A stretch of DNA of 64,000 nucleotides, taken from Sphaerothrix epifaneia (GTDB lineage Bacteria; Cyanobacteriota; Cyanobacteriia; Phormidesmidales; Phormidesmidaceae). Made by a program: the position numbers and the translations under genes. The stretch is taken from assembly GCF_042788235.1 (NCBI RefSeq), contig NZ_JBHZOL010000021.1, positions 186,001 to 250,000 of the forward strand, in the 5' to 3' direction. Positions 55,166-63,734 of the stretch are shown piece after piece (the stretch's first letter is position 1; every line of letters starts with the position of its first letter). The notes under the pieces are model-generated. The model did not search any database. It saw only the letters and a program-made list of their open reading frames with translations, and had not been told where the DNA came from.

Positions 55166-55855
55166 TTAGCCTAGCTGCTGTAATAGCTTAACCAAGCGCG
55201 ATCGCCGTACTACATATACACCGCGTAGCTTACCGTGGCGGGTTTTGACGCTAGCCTGAGAAAAGGCTAACACCGCTGTTACATAGCGAACTCGAAGCTG
55301 CCGCTTGACCTGAAAAGCCTGCTTCATGCATTGCCGTAGGAAGTCTTTTTCAAACCCATAGGTCTGTTTACCCATTTGGCGGTAGAGGCGGTTGCCATCA
55401 AAATGTACTTCGCCTTGGTGAGATTTAACATCAATCACGTAAACCCGCTTTTTGGGCGAAAAGCAGACAATATCAGCGTCTCCCAAACGGTTTTGCAGCG
55501 GCAGGTTATATTCAAAGCGCCAGCCTTCTGCTACTAAAGGTTGTAGCAGTTGAGCAATGTCCTCCTCTGCTTGGGCACCGCGATCGGCTCGGTTGGCCTG
55601 CTGCCAAAACTTTTTACCGTGCCAAATCGAAACCGCCGATCCGGTCAAAAACAGGCCGTAGGCACAGACATAGAGCGGAGGAGGTAGCCACACCGAGCGT
55701 TTGGAAGCCTTAGCAAAATCAGCGATCGCTGTTTGCAACATCAAGGGCGCGATCGCCAACCCTAGCGCCGCCAACCACCAATAGACGGCTTTAGAGCGTC
55801 GCTGTAAGGCCATTCGGCGTACATTTTGTCCGGCCCGTCGGGGCGATCGCACCAT
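55166..55855 (-). CDS. NERD-domain membrane protein
   Basis: A 229-residue protein. Two hydrophobic segments lie at about 26-42 (YWWLAALGLAIAPLML) and 60-80. Residues about 93-200 are a NERD (nuclease-related) domain: GAQAEEDIAQLLQPL, FEYNLPLQNRLGDADIVC, and RVYVIDVKSHQGEV with the D-x-K catalytic-like pair. The fold is restriction-endonuclease-like; whether it cuts DNA is unknown. The real start may be Met15 (MALQRRSKAV). Converges with acsF 14 bp apart. Confidence 0.8.
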   Translation of the reverse strand: MVRSPRRAGQNVRRMALQRRSKAVYWWLAALGLAIAPLMLQTAIADFAKASKRSVWLPPPLYVCAYGLFLTGSAVSIWHGKKFWQQANRADRGAQAEEDIAQLLQPLVAEGWRFEYNLPLQNRLGDADIVCFSPKKRVYVIDVKSHQGEVHFDGNRLYRQMGKQTYGFEKDFLRQCMKQAFQVKRQLRVRYVTAVLAFSQASVKTRHGKLRGVYVVRRSRLVKLLQQLG

Positions 55856-55955
55856 GACCCATTTTGGCTAACTGCGTTTTTTATCATAAACGCCAGCGAC
55901 AACCTCAAAAGTCTGTCGGGGCTGGGTTTGACAAGACTTTAAATTGTCTAAAGGC

Positions 55956-56606
55956 TCATCTACTCAGCAAACCGACAACGGTTTGAGCTTCGTTGAGTAA
56001 ACTAGACCAGCGATCGGGGCTAAGCCTACCGTCGGTGCGGTAATAAATGAAGGCATGGCCTGCCCCTTCTGTGCAGGTACGCTGCCGCTGCTCGTAGAAG
56101 GGAATCACCCGATAATCAAAAACCTGGCGAATTCGGGCTTCATCAGTTCCGCGTAGCAAGTACCGCTGCGAAAACTGAGGATAGTCGCCAAAGTCAATGT
56201 CGCGGTAGCCAAAAACACGGCCAATTTTATGAAACAGATTTTCGGGTATGAGCAGAAAGGTGGGCAAATCTAGCTTTTCTGTCCACAGCAAAGCCACGGT
56301 GTGATAGTGCGTACTGGAGTTTTTGCCGCTCCCTGTTCGGTAGCTATAGTCGAACAAACAGACGTCCGCGCCGTTCGCCCGACCTTTCAAGACGTTGTGA
56401 ACCCGACGCGATCGCCCTTTAGAAAACAGGTCAAAGTTCCAAATCAGCGCCGGGATTAGATGATTCCCTTTGTCTAAAAACGTCAAACCCAACTGAGAAG
56501 CTAGAGCAGCAATGGCTTGCGTACGCCTATGAGCGAAATAAAGTCGCAATCCCAGCGCTATCGCAAACACTAAAGTCGCAATTACAAAAATCCAGGCTTG
56601 TTCCAT
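55956..56606 (-). CDS. Hypothetical membrane-anchored protein
   Basis: A 216-residue protein with one N-terminal hydrophobic segment (residues 4-22, AWIFVIATLVFAIALGLRL) and a basic stop-transfer (HRRTQA). The rest is soluble: GNHLIPALIWNFDLFSKGRS, ADVCLFDYSYRTGSGKNSST. It resembles widespread bacterial proteins of unknown function with the same layout. It lies on the same strand as the NERD gene, 100 bp upstream of it. Confidence 0.65.
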   Translation of the reverse strand: MEQAWIFVIATLVFAIALGLRLYFAHRRTQAIAALASQLGLTFLDKGNHLIPALIWNFDLFSKGRSRRVHNVLKGRANGADVCLFDYSYRTGSGKNSSTHYHTVALLWTEKLDLPTFLLIPENLFHKIGRVFGYRDIDFGDYPQFSQRYLLRGTDEARIRQVFDYRVIPFYEQRQRTCTEGAGHAFIYYRTDGRLSPDRWSSLLNEAQTVVGLLSR

Positions 56607-56694
56607 CGCGCCATCGCTCGTAAACCACTGGCATAGACTTCACCCGACTGGCGACTAACTCCGCAAGTCGTTTACCCAAAGTCTTATATAGATA

Positions 56695-56773
56695 GAGGCT
56701 GAGGGCAGAAGAAAAGCTTTTTTTGTCTAGCCGCTTTCAGCGATCGCAGTGTTTTAACGCTGGTGGCGACAGC
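56695..56773 (+). repeat. Interspersed intergenic repeat, copy 6
   Basis: AGGCTGAGGGCAGAAGAAAAG, CTTTTTTTGTCTAGCCGCTTTC, AGC, GTGTTTTAACGCTGGTGGCG and ACAGC. Same block order as copies 3 and 5. Confidence 0.62.
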
Positions 56774-56940
56774 AATAAATGAGAAAGAAGCCCCCCCACG
56801 CCGCCCGCAAGACTTTTGCTCCAGAGCCGCCAAACAATGCTGCAAAAGTTACAAATCCGTCAAACCCTGATGGGTCAAAGGAATCCGCATCGCAGGTAAA
56901 GGCAAAATTAAAAAATATTTCTAAAGCTGCCAGTATTTGC

Positions 56941-56956
56941 GTTAATCTTTGTTAAG
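56941..56956 (+). promoter_or_regulatory. HLR1-like direct repeat before psb34
   Basis: GTTAAT and GTTAAG start 10 bp apart (56941 and 56951), like the HLR1 site bound by RpaB (GTTACA repeats spaced 10 bp), but with A/T changes. TAAGAT (56953-56958) could be a -10 box, 32 bp before the ATG. Confidence 0.25.
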
Positions 56957-56989
56957 ATAGATTAAACGAAACCGTAAGGATAACTGCTT

Positions 56990-57160
56990 ATGCCATATAC
57001 CACTGAAGAAGGCGGACGCCTCAATAACTTTGCCAGAGAACCTAAAATGTACGAGGCTGAGCCGCCAACAGGCGCACAAAAACGCAACTACGTTATTTTA
57101 GGAGCCTTGGGTTTAGCCTTGATCAGTGGCCTATGCTATGTAGCGGCTTCGGTTTCTTAA
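56990..57160 (+). CDS. psb34: Psb34, ssl1498-family photosystem II assembly protein
   Basis: A 56-residue protein starting MPYTTEEGGRLNNFAREP and containing PPTGAQKRNYVILGALGL, then one membrane helix (residues about 35-53). The pattern is the cyanobacterial ssl1498 light-harvesting-like family, identified as Psb34 of photosystem II assembly intermediates. It sits in the thylakoid with a conserved cytoplasmic N-terminus. Too short for routine ORF lists. Its ATG follows GTAAGGATAACTGCTT, with AAGGA as ribosome-binding site. A strong terminator follows 39 bp beyond the stop. Confidence 0.88.
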   Translation: MPYTTEEGGRLNNFAREPKMYEAEPPTGAQKRNYVILGALGLALISGLCYVAASVS

Positions 57161-57198
57161 TTAGCGTCATCCGCTAATTCATTAATTTATTAACCTTG

Positions 57199-57239
57199 AA
57201 CTCATGCAGCTTGAAGACCGGGCTGCATGAGTTTTTTTT
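57199..57239 (+). terminator. Terminator of psb34
   Basis: AACTCATGCAGC (57199-57210) pairs perfectly with GCTGCATGAGTT (57222-57233), 11-base loop, then a run of T to 57239. Confidence 0.88.
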
Positions 57240-57390
57240 AGATTGTCCTGAAACGAGCGATCGCGGCTGTTAAACAGAAAAGAAGCAAGCGTAGTCGCTA
57301 TTTGCAACGCGAAGTTACGGAGTTTGAGGGAAGTGTGCAATGATAAACGCGAGGGTTCTGTACGCAGAAGTGAACGAATAGGGCTGCACT

Positions 57391-58314
57391 ATGGCAAATC
57401 AGGAGCACCTTCAACAACTTATCCAAGGTAGCGAAGAATGGAATCAATGGCGCACGCAAAACAGTGCCGCCACCATTGACTTAAGCTACGCCGATTTGAG
57501 CCAGCGCAAGCTGATAGCGGCCAATTTGCAGACGGCTGATCTCACAGGCGCTAACCTTATCGGTACAACCCTCACTGAGGCCAATTTACATCAGGCCAAT
57601 TTAACTCAGGCGGATTTGAGCGGGGCTGATTTGAACCAGGTCAATTTGGTGCAGGCCAATTTAGCCCAGGCCAACCTGTTAGGGGCTGACCTCAGCGCCA
57701 GTAACTTACAGCAAGCCAACTTAGCCCGAGCTACGCTAAATCGCTCTGACCTGAGTGAAGCCAACCTGTCGGAAGTTGATCTTAGCGCCGCTAGCCTGGT
57801 TGGGGCAGAACTTAGCCGCGTTAGTCTACAGGCGGCCAACCTGCAATCGGCTTATCTCAAACGCGCCGATCTGCAACGCTCTGACCTGAGCCAGTGCAAC
57901 CTGGTACAGGCTGACTTAACCGACGCGCGACTGCTCAACACTAATTTAGATAATGCCAACCTTAACCAGGCCATCTTAAAAGGTGCAAGGCTGAATCGAG
58001 CCACGCTGGTTAACGCTAATTTGACGGAGGCCAATCTAGCGGGAGCGACTTTGCTAGGGGCTGACTTAACCGGAGCCGATTTGACCGGGGCTAATTTGCA
58101 AGCCAGTAACTTCAGCGGAGCCAACCTCAATCAGGCCAATCTTTCGGGGCAAGATCTCAGCTCGCTCAACTTCACTGGGGCTAGCTTGAAAGGCACGATT
58201 TTGCAAAATGCTGATTTGACGCAAGCAATTTTGACCGAAGTTGACCTGACGGCGGCGGATCTAACCGGGGCTAAGCTGCCTGGTGAACTGGCTTTTTCTC
58301 AAGAGGAATGTTAG
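57391..58314 (+). CDS. Pentapeptide-repeat protein
   Basis: A 307-residue protein. After a 30-residue head (ending in SAATIDLSYADLS), almost all of residues 30-300 consist of A(D/N)LXX pentapeptides, forming a right-handed quadrilateral beta helix. There is no membrane segment. Functions of such proteins vary and none is suggested. Its stop overlaps the tsaB start by 7 bp, so the two genes are translationally coupled. Confidence 0.92.
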   Translation: MANQEHLQQLIQGSEEWNQWRTQNSAATIDLSYADLSQRKLIAANLQTADLTGANLIGTTLTEANLHQANLTQADLSGADLNQVNLVQANLAQANLLGADLSASNLQQANLARATLNRSDLSEANLSEVDLSAASLVGAELSRVSLQAANLQSAYLKRADLQRSDLSQCNLVQADLTDARLLNTNLDNANLNQAILKGARLNRATLVNANLTEANLAGATLLGADLTGADLTGANLQASNFSGANLNQANLSGQDLSSLNFTGASLKGTILQNADLTQAILTEVDLTAADLTGAKLPGELAFSQEEC

Positions 58315-58919
58315 GACTGGCCCTTCATACCAGCAGTCCGGCTTTAGGGTTGGCGCTGAGCGATTTTGAGACGGTGGATCGCCAACGGGTTTGGCCTTTG
58401 GGTCGCGATCTCTCGACCTATTTGCACGACTACCTGGCCGAATTTATCCAGCCCTATACTTGGCAAGATTTGAGCTTTATTGCCGTCGCTAAAGGGCCGG
58501 GGGGCTTTACCGGAACGCGCATTGGCGTCGTTACGGCTCGAACGTTGGCTCAGGCGCTCAACCTGCCGCTGTTTGCTGTTTCTAGCTTGGCTGCTTGGGC
58601 AGAGCGATCGCAGCCAACTCTTGAGCAGGCCATTGCTGTTCAGATGCAAGCTCAGCGCGGTGAAGTCTACGGCGCTATTTATCAGGTGACGGCTAAGCGC
58701 CTGACGCCTGTTCTGGCAGATACCGTCATGCCCCTGGCCGATTGGCAATCTAAGCTTGCCGTCTGGCCTCAGCCTTATCGGCTGGTACTGGCCGAGGGCA
58801 ACCTAGCCGACTCGGTTAGCGCTGTGTTAAACCTGGCCTATCAAAGCTGGCAGCAAGGCGATCGCCCTGATTGGTCAGCCGCTTTGCCTTATTACGGTCA
58901 ACATCCGGTTAAAAATTGA
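58308..58919 (+). CDS. tsaB: tRNA threonylcarbamoyladenosine biosynthesis protein TsaB
   Basis: A 203-residue ASKHA-fold protein (YeaZ). It starts MLGLALHTSSPALGLALSD, and contains FIAVAKGPGGFTGTRIGVV and LPLFAVSSLAAWA. TsaB partners TsaD and TsaE in forming t6A on tRNAs reading ANN codons. It lacks the metal site of TsaD, as usual. It starts 7 bp inside the pentapeptide gene. Confidence 0.9.
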   Translation: MLGLALHTSSPALGLALSDFETVDRQRVWPLGRDLSTYLHDYLAEFIQPYTWQDLSFIAVAKGPGGFTGTRIGVVTARTLAQALNLPLFAVSSLAAWAERSQPTLEQAIAVQMQAQRGEVYGAIYQVTAKRLTPVLADTVMPLADWQSKLAVWPQPYRLVLAEGNLADSVSAVLNLAYQSWQQGDRPDWSAALPYYGQHPVKN

Positions 58920-58959
58920 AAATGCTAAAAAAAGCGGCAACCCCCTTTTAGCCACCTGC

Positions 58960-59490
58960 CTAAGCGACGGCACTGCCCTGCTGCTGCTGCAGGCGATGCA
59001 TGTGGTGAAAGAGCTGCCAGCAATATTGTTCGGGTAAGCCACAGGTGAGCGCCCCTCGCAAAACTACGTTGAAGTACCAGTCGTTGGGGGCGATTTCGTA
59101 GGTGAGTTTTTCCAGGACGGTGTAGGTACGGGTGGCAGCGTATTGCCGAGCGTTGCAATCGACGGTGACAAACGTTTGGGTATAGCCTTCTTCGCGTTCA
59201 TCTAGGCGATCGCTAAGCCGCCACGGCAACCGATAGAGAACGCCTTGCACCGTCGAGTGCGGATCGGGGGTAATATCGAGAACTCCGCAGTTGCGCAGGC
59301 GCGATCGCCGATAGAAGCCGAGACGATGACCTTTGAGGGTAGCGGGACCAATCACATAAGCGTGAGTTTTTTCGGCAAGCGATCGCTTCAGGTCTACCGG
59401 GCACATGCAAGAGCCGTAGGCAAAGTAATAAAAATGGGTTTCTGATACGTCAGCGTTTGCGGTAAGTCCTGACAACGGCTCTACAGACAT
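58960..59490 (-). CDS. Gamma-glutamylcyclotransferase-like protein
   Basis: A 176-residue AIG2/GGCT-fold protein. The fold's signature loop is FAYGSCMCPVDL, near residue 24. The catalytic Glu is probably in DEREEGY. Other matches are HRLGFYRRSR and VQGVLYRLPW. GGCTs release 5-oxoproline from gamma-glutamyl peptides. Activity is not certain because related folds have other substrates. The window also has a 5-oxoprolinase gene (12326), a possible functional link only. Confidence 0.78.
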   Translation of the reverse strand: MSVEPLSGLTANADVSETHFYYFAYGSCMCPVDLKRSLAEKTHAYVIGPATLKGHRLGFYRRSRLRNCGVLDITPDPHSTVQGVLYRLPWRLSDRLDEREEGYTQTFVTVDCNARQYAATRTYTVLEKLTYEIAPNDWYFNVVLRGALTCGLPEQYCWQLFHHMHRLQQQQGSAVA

Positions 59491-59641
59491 CAGCAGCGAT
59501 CGCCTCTTAAACTAAGAAAAAATTGGCAACAATTGAGCAGAATTCTAGCAAAAAATCAATAGCCAATACGGCGCTTTAACCGCAAGCCATCTTCAAACCG
59601 TCTAAGATAAAAAAGCTTAAGATTCAAACCTTTAAAGACTT

Positions 59642-60538
59642 ATGACCGCTCAAGCTGCTATTCCTCCAGCCATTGAAAAGTCTAGCTGGCAGTGGCAAGG
59701 CCATGAAATTAAATACGCAGTACAAGGAGACGGACAACCCCTGATTTTAATTCATGGCTTCGGGGCTTCTGTCGGTCACTGGCGCAAGAATATACCCGTA
59801 TTGGCCGCCGCTGGCTACCGAGTGTATGCCTTAGATTTGCTTGGCTTTGGTGAATCGGCTAAGCCCGCCCTCGACTATACCCTTGAGTTATGGCAAAGTC
59901 TGCTACAAGATTTTTGCCAGACGCATGTACAGCAGCCCGCCGTCTTTGTCGGCAACTCTATTGGTGGCTTACTAACGCTGATGATGTTAGCCAACCACCC
60001 AGAATTAGCCCAGGCAGGGGTGTTGCTCAACTGTGCAGGCGGCTTAAACCATCGCCCCGAAGAACTGATACTGCCATTACGTCTGGTGATGGGGGTCTTT
60101 ACAAAGCTGGTGAGTTCTAAGGTGGTAGGGCCGTTTGTGTTTAATCAGGTACGGCAAAAATATCGCATTCGGAGTTCGCTAAAACAGGTTTATCGCAATC
60201 CAGCCGCCATTACTGACGAGTTAGTAGAAATGCTCTATCGGCCTGCCTGCGATCCGGGTGCGCAGCAGGTATTTGCTTCAATTGTGACTGCGCCGCCTGG
60301 GCCTAAGCCAGAAGCGTTGTTGCCTCAAATTCAGCAGCCTTTGCTGGTGCTGTGGGGAGAAGAAGATCCCTGGACGCCGATCAAAGGAGCTGAAGTTTAT
60401 CGCCAGTTGAGCGAACAGGCAGAAGCGCAACCGATGGTGACGTTTCAGTCTATTCCGCAAACAGGGCATTGCCCCCATGATGAGCGGCCAGAGGTGGTGA
60501 ATTCAGCCATTCTAAACTGGCTAACGACTTTGTCATGA
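59642..60538 (+). CDS. Alpha/beta hydrolase
   Basis: A 298-residue hydrolase of the cyanobacterial/plastid group. Visible: LILIHGFGASVGHWRKNIP (oxyanion HGFGAS), the nucleophile elbow GNSIGG (Ser), Asp in LVLWGEEDPWTPI, and catalytic His in QTGHCPHDE. It resembles plastid chlorophyll- or lipid-related hydrolases (pheophytinase-like), but the substrate is unknown. No signal peptide. A hairpin follows about 30 bp past the stop. Confidence 0.88.
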   Translation: MTAQAAIPPAIEKSSWQWQGHEIKYAVQGDGQPLILIHGFGASVGHWRKNIPVLAAAGYRVYALDLLGFGESAKPALDYTLELWQSLLQDFCQTHVQQPAVFVGNSIGGLLTLMMLANHPELAQAGVLLNCAGGLNHRPEELILPLRLVMGVFTKLVSSKVVGPFVFNQVRQKYRIRSSLKQVYRNPAAITDELVEMLYRPACDPGAQQVFASIVTAPPGPKPEALLPQIQQPLLVLWGEEDPWTPIKGAEVYRQLSEQAEAQPMVTFQSIPQTGHCPHDERPEVVNSAILNWLTTLS

Positions 60539-60570
60539 GTGTGATCTAACCTGTTTGCACCATCAGTAAG

Positions 60571-60605
60571 AACGCATCCCCGTACCGTTAGGCCAGGGAT
60601 GCGTT
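60571..60605. terminator. Hairpin after the alpha/beta hydrolase gene
   Basis: AACGCATCCC (60571-60580) pairs with GGGATGCGTT (60596-60605), a perfect 10-bp stem with a 15-base loop. There is no T tract, so it may be a pause or a processing hairpin. It abuts repeat copy 7. Confidence 0.45.
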
Positions 60606-60606
60606 A

Positions 60607-60708
60607 TGGCGATAGCCACCTGATTTGAGACCCTGCAATCGCTGCCAGTTTTTGACAAAGCAGCCTTCCTTCTGCCCTCTGTCCTCAGTTTTTTGCCTTT
60701 AGCTATCA
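60607..60708 (-). repeat. Interspersed intergenic repeat, copy 7
   Basis: On the minus strand: GATAGCTAAAGGCAAAAAAC, AGAGGGCAGAAGGAAGGCTG, GGGTCTCAAATCAGGTGGCT and ATCGC. The GGCTTTCAGC block is degraded. Confidence 0.5.
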
Positions 60709-60752
60709 GTTGCGATCGCTTTTTTAGGGAGGTGTGGCAGCAAGCCAGATCG

Positions 60753-63731
60753 CTAAGCTGCTACGTCAATTAGTTGACCCAGGGTTTGTAGCAACACTTG
60801 CTCGTTATAGGGCTTCGAGAAATAGGCCGTTGCCCCCAGGCTCATCGCCAACTGACGATGCTTTTGGCCGCTACGCGAGGTCAGCATAACCACCGGAATT
60901 GGCTCAAAAGCGGCATCCGCTTTAGCTTTAGCCAGAAAACCATAGCCATCTAGGCGCGGCATTTCGATATCGCAAATTACCGCTTGCGGACGCAGGCCGT
61001 TTTGGAGCTGATCGAGGGCATCTTGTCCATCTCTCGCCTGTTCAACCCGGTAGCCTGCCTTTTCTAGCGTCAGCGCCAAAAATCGCCGGACATTAATCGA
61101 GTCATCTACAATGAGCAGCGTCGGTCGAGTCCGCCCAGCGCTGGCAGCCAGCAGCCCAGACTGCCGATTAGCCTGGTCTACCAACTGATAAGACAGGCTA
61201 ACGGTGGGTTTAGGCGGCGGCGTTGTCGATCGCTGAGTGCTGGTAATCCAGTGCAGCAGTTCTGGAACACTCACCAAAGGTACAACGCGACCATCGCCCA
61301 AAATGGTGCAGTTGCTAAAGCCAGAAGGCAAAGGCAAATCACCCTCTACTCGGCGAATCGCCACTTCTTGCTCCCCCCAGCAGCGATCAACCTGTAAGCC
61401 CACACACTGCCCCCCATGATTGACCACCAAAACCGTCAGCGCATCAATGGCTGGAGGAGTTTCTAGTTTGTAGGTAGGGCGGGGCCCGTTGAAACGTAAC
61501 CAGTCTGAGAGCCGCACCAGCGGAATCAGGCGATCGCCCCACTTAAACCCTTCATTGTCAGCCGCTGCTAGAATGTCTGCCGACGGCAGCACTAGAATTT
61601 CTTCCATGGCATCGGTGGGAATAGCGATCGCCATGTTTTGGCTTTCAGCTAAGAGAATGCGAGCCACCGAAAGGGTGAGCGGCACCGAAAGGGTAAAGGT
61701 GCTGCCCTGCCCCGGCTCGGTATCTACTAAAATTTCGCCTCGCACCTGCTTGAGGTTGCTGCGCACCACATCCATGCCCACCCCTCGGCCTGAGAGGTCA
61801 GTCACCTGAGCCGACGTCGAAAAACCCGGTTCAAAAATCAAAGAAAGCAGATCGGGTTCACTCGCTGCTGCTAGCAAATCAGCATCTAACCCCATCTGTT
61901 CGGCTCGCTGGCGAATCTTATTGAGATCGATTCCCCGACCGTCATCCTTGAGCGTAATCACCGTGCGGTTGTGCCGATGAGCAGCGCGAATTTCAATCAA
62001 GCCCTGGCGAGATTTACCCTTAGCCAGCCGGGTATCGGGATCTTCTAAACCGTGGTCAAAGGCATTTCGCAGCAGATGCATGAGCGGATCGGCCAGGTTT
62101 TCTAAAATGTTGCGATCGACTAGGGTATTGCCGCCAACAATTTTGAGTTCGGCTTCTTTGCCATGTTGCAGACAAAGTTCGCGCAAAGCCCGTGGAAAAC
62201 GCTCAAGCACGTCTGAAAGGGGACGCATCCGCACCTGAGTTAGCCCGTTTTGCAACTGTTTTCCGGTTTTGTTAAAGCTGCGTCCGGTTTGCTCTGTTTC
62301 TTCTAGTTCCAGCTCAATGTCGCTGGTGACTTCTTGAATCTGGACAATGGTTTCCATCATGGTTTGAGAGAGCAGATGCAAATCGCTGTAGCGATCCATT
62401 TCTAGCTCGTCAAAAGCCTGATCTAACAGCGCCGTTGGTGCCCCTGCCGAACTGCCCCAACCCAGCAATTCTGATTGATTGGTCGCCTGCTGAGGCGTCG
62501 CCGCTGGCAGGTAACGACGAATTGAAACCTGGTCGTAGGTTGAACGAAGCTGGGTATTGGCTTCTTCTAAGGTGTGAACCCGCTGTTTGAGCGCATCTAC
62601 TAAGCTGCGCAAGCGGTTGACGTTGAGGGTAAGACTGTTGCGCTCAATCGTCAGTTCGCCCATCAGATCGTTGAGGCTGTTGAGCCGCTTCACTGAAACG
62701 CGCACCGTGCTATCTAGGTCTTCGGCCTCAGCGGTTGCAGCCGCTTCGGGCTGTACTTCTAGTGCCTTAAAGCGGTGAGAGGCCGCCGTTGGGGCGCTCA
62801 AAAAACGATCAGCGGCGATCGCTTCTGGTACTGAAGGCGTCGTTTGCCAGTCAGCCGCTTCGACCCCTGGCTCAAAGGAGACGGTTTCATCCCACTCAAC
62901 CGCGGCCAAGTCTTCGGCCTCCGGTCGGGTGGCTGCAGCCATCGGTGCCGCTGCAAAACCCGCAAACTCAGCAATCGTCGTCGGCAACAAAGACCATTGC
63001 CCGGTCAGCACCAGCGCTTGCGATCGCCGCCAAGCTGCGACCGCCTGCTGCGCGATCGCTTCATACTGGGCAGGGGTAGCTTCAAGCTGCTCAACCACAG
63101 AATGGCACAGCGCCGTAAAGGCAGGAAGTTGCAGCATCTCCCCTAGCCCTTCTAGCTCCTGGGCAAGAATCATAACTTCTTCGTTGAGGCAAGGTTGCTG
63201 AGGATCGGCCAGAATGGCTTCTAGCCGTTGCAGACAGCCTTCTACCTCCGTTTCAAACAGCATCGGCACAATATCTTGCCCCTCTTCTGGCGAAAGCATA
63301 GAAGCCGCGTCTTCGGCCTGCGGATCGCCCAAGCGCTGGTGCAACTGCTCAAACAGCGGGTCAGCCTGACTGGCTAGCCAAGCTGGATCAACCGACTTTT
63401 GCTGCCGATGCCAAACAATCACCTGGCGCAGGCAATCAACCGCAGCCAGCAGCCAGCGCTCTAGCTCAGAATCGGTTGCTAATTGCTGTTTTTGAACCTT
63501 CAAAACCTTGAAGGAATCTTCTAGCTTATGGGCTAGCTGATTGAGCACTGTATAGCCCATCATGCCAGCGCCACCCTTGATGGAGTGAGCAGCCCGTAAA
63601 GCCGCGTTGATCTTTTCGGTTTCTACCTGGCCGTGAGCCAGCCCCAGCAAGGCGGCTTCTAAGTCTGCAAGATATTCTTGAGCCTCATCGAGAAACTGTA
63701 GCTTAATTTCCAGTTCCTTTTGGTCGGACAT
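60753..63731 (-). CDS. CheA-CheY fusion histidine kinase
   Basis: A 992-residue hybrid chemotaxis kinase. Hpt P1 domain with phospho-acceptor His49 in AALRAAHSIKGGAGMMGY. A long variable middle follows. Then the dimerisation helices (NDLMGELTIERNSLTL), an ATPase with HLLRNAFDHGLE, KDDGRGI and DLSGRGVGMDVV, a CheW domain, and a C-terminal receiver (LLIVDDSINVRRF, Asp in VICDIEMPRLDG, Lys in YFSKPYN). Such CheA-CheY fusions run type IV pilus motility and phototaxis in cyanobacteria (PixL, PilL, TaxAY). The upstream chemoreceptor gene is 3 bp away. Confidence 0.92.
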   Translation of the reverse strand: MSDQKELEIKLQFLDEAQEYLADLEAALLGLAHGQVETEKINAALRAAHSIKGGAGMMGYTVLNQLAHKLEDSFKVLKVQKQQLATDSELERWLLAAVDCLRQVIVWHRQQKSVDPAWLASQADPLFEQLHQRLGDPQAEDAASMLSPEEGQDIVPMLFETEVEGCLQRLEAILADPQQPCLNEEVMILAQELEGLGEMLQLPAFTALCHSVVEQLEATPAQYEAIAQQAVAAWRRSQALVLTGQWSLLPTTIAEFAGFAAAPMAAATRPEAEDLAAVEWDETVSFEPGVEAADWQTTPSVPEAIAADRFLSAPTAASHRFKALEVQPEAAATAEAEDLDSTVRVSVKRLNSLNDLMGELTIERNSLTLNVNRLRSLVDALKQRVHTLEEANTQLRSTYDQVSIRRYLPAATPQQATNQSELLGWGSSAGAPTALLDQAFDELEMDRYSDLHLLSQTMMETIVQIQEVTSDIELELEETEQTGRSFNKTGKQLQNGLTQVRMRPLSDVLERFPRALRELCLQHGKEAELKIVGGNTLVDRNILENLADPLMHLLRNAFDHGLEDPDTRLAKGKSRQGLIEIRAAHRHNRTVITLKDDGRGIDLNKIRQRAEQMGLDADLLAAASEPDLLSLIFEPGFSTSAQVTDLSGRGVGMDVVRSNLKQVRGEILVDTEPGQGSTFTLSVPLTLSVARILLAESQNMAIAIPTDAMEEILVLPSADILAAADNEGFKWGDRLIPLVRLSDWLRFNGPRPTYKLETPPAIDALTVLVVNHGGQCVGLQVDRCWGEQEVAIRRVEGDLPLPSGFSNCTILGDGRVVPLVSVPELLHWITSTQRSTTPPPKPTVSLSYQLVDQANRQSGLLAASAGRTRPTLLIVDDSINVRRFLALTLEKAGYRVEQARDGQDALDQLQNGLRPQAVICDIEMPRLDGYGFLAKAKADAAFEPIPVVMLTSRSGQKHRQLAMSLGATAYFSKPYNEQVLLQTLGQLIDVAA

Positions 63732-63734
63732 AAT

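Larger units (their letters stand above)
56607..56989. other. Intergenic region upstream of psb34
   Basis: About 383 bases, with repeat copy 6 at 56695-56773 and an RpaB/HLR1-like direct repeat near the psb34 start. No ORF. Confidence 0.45.
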
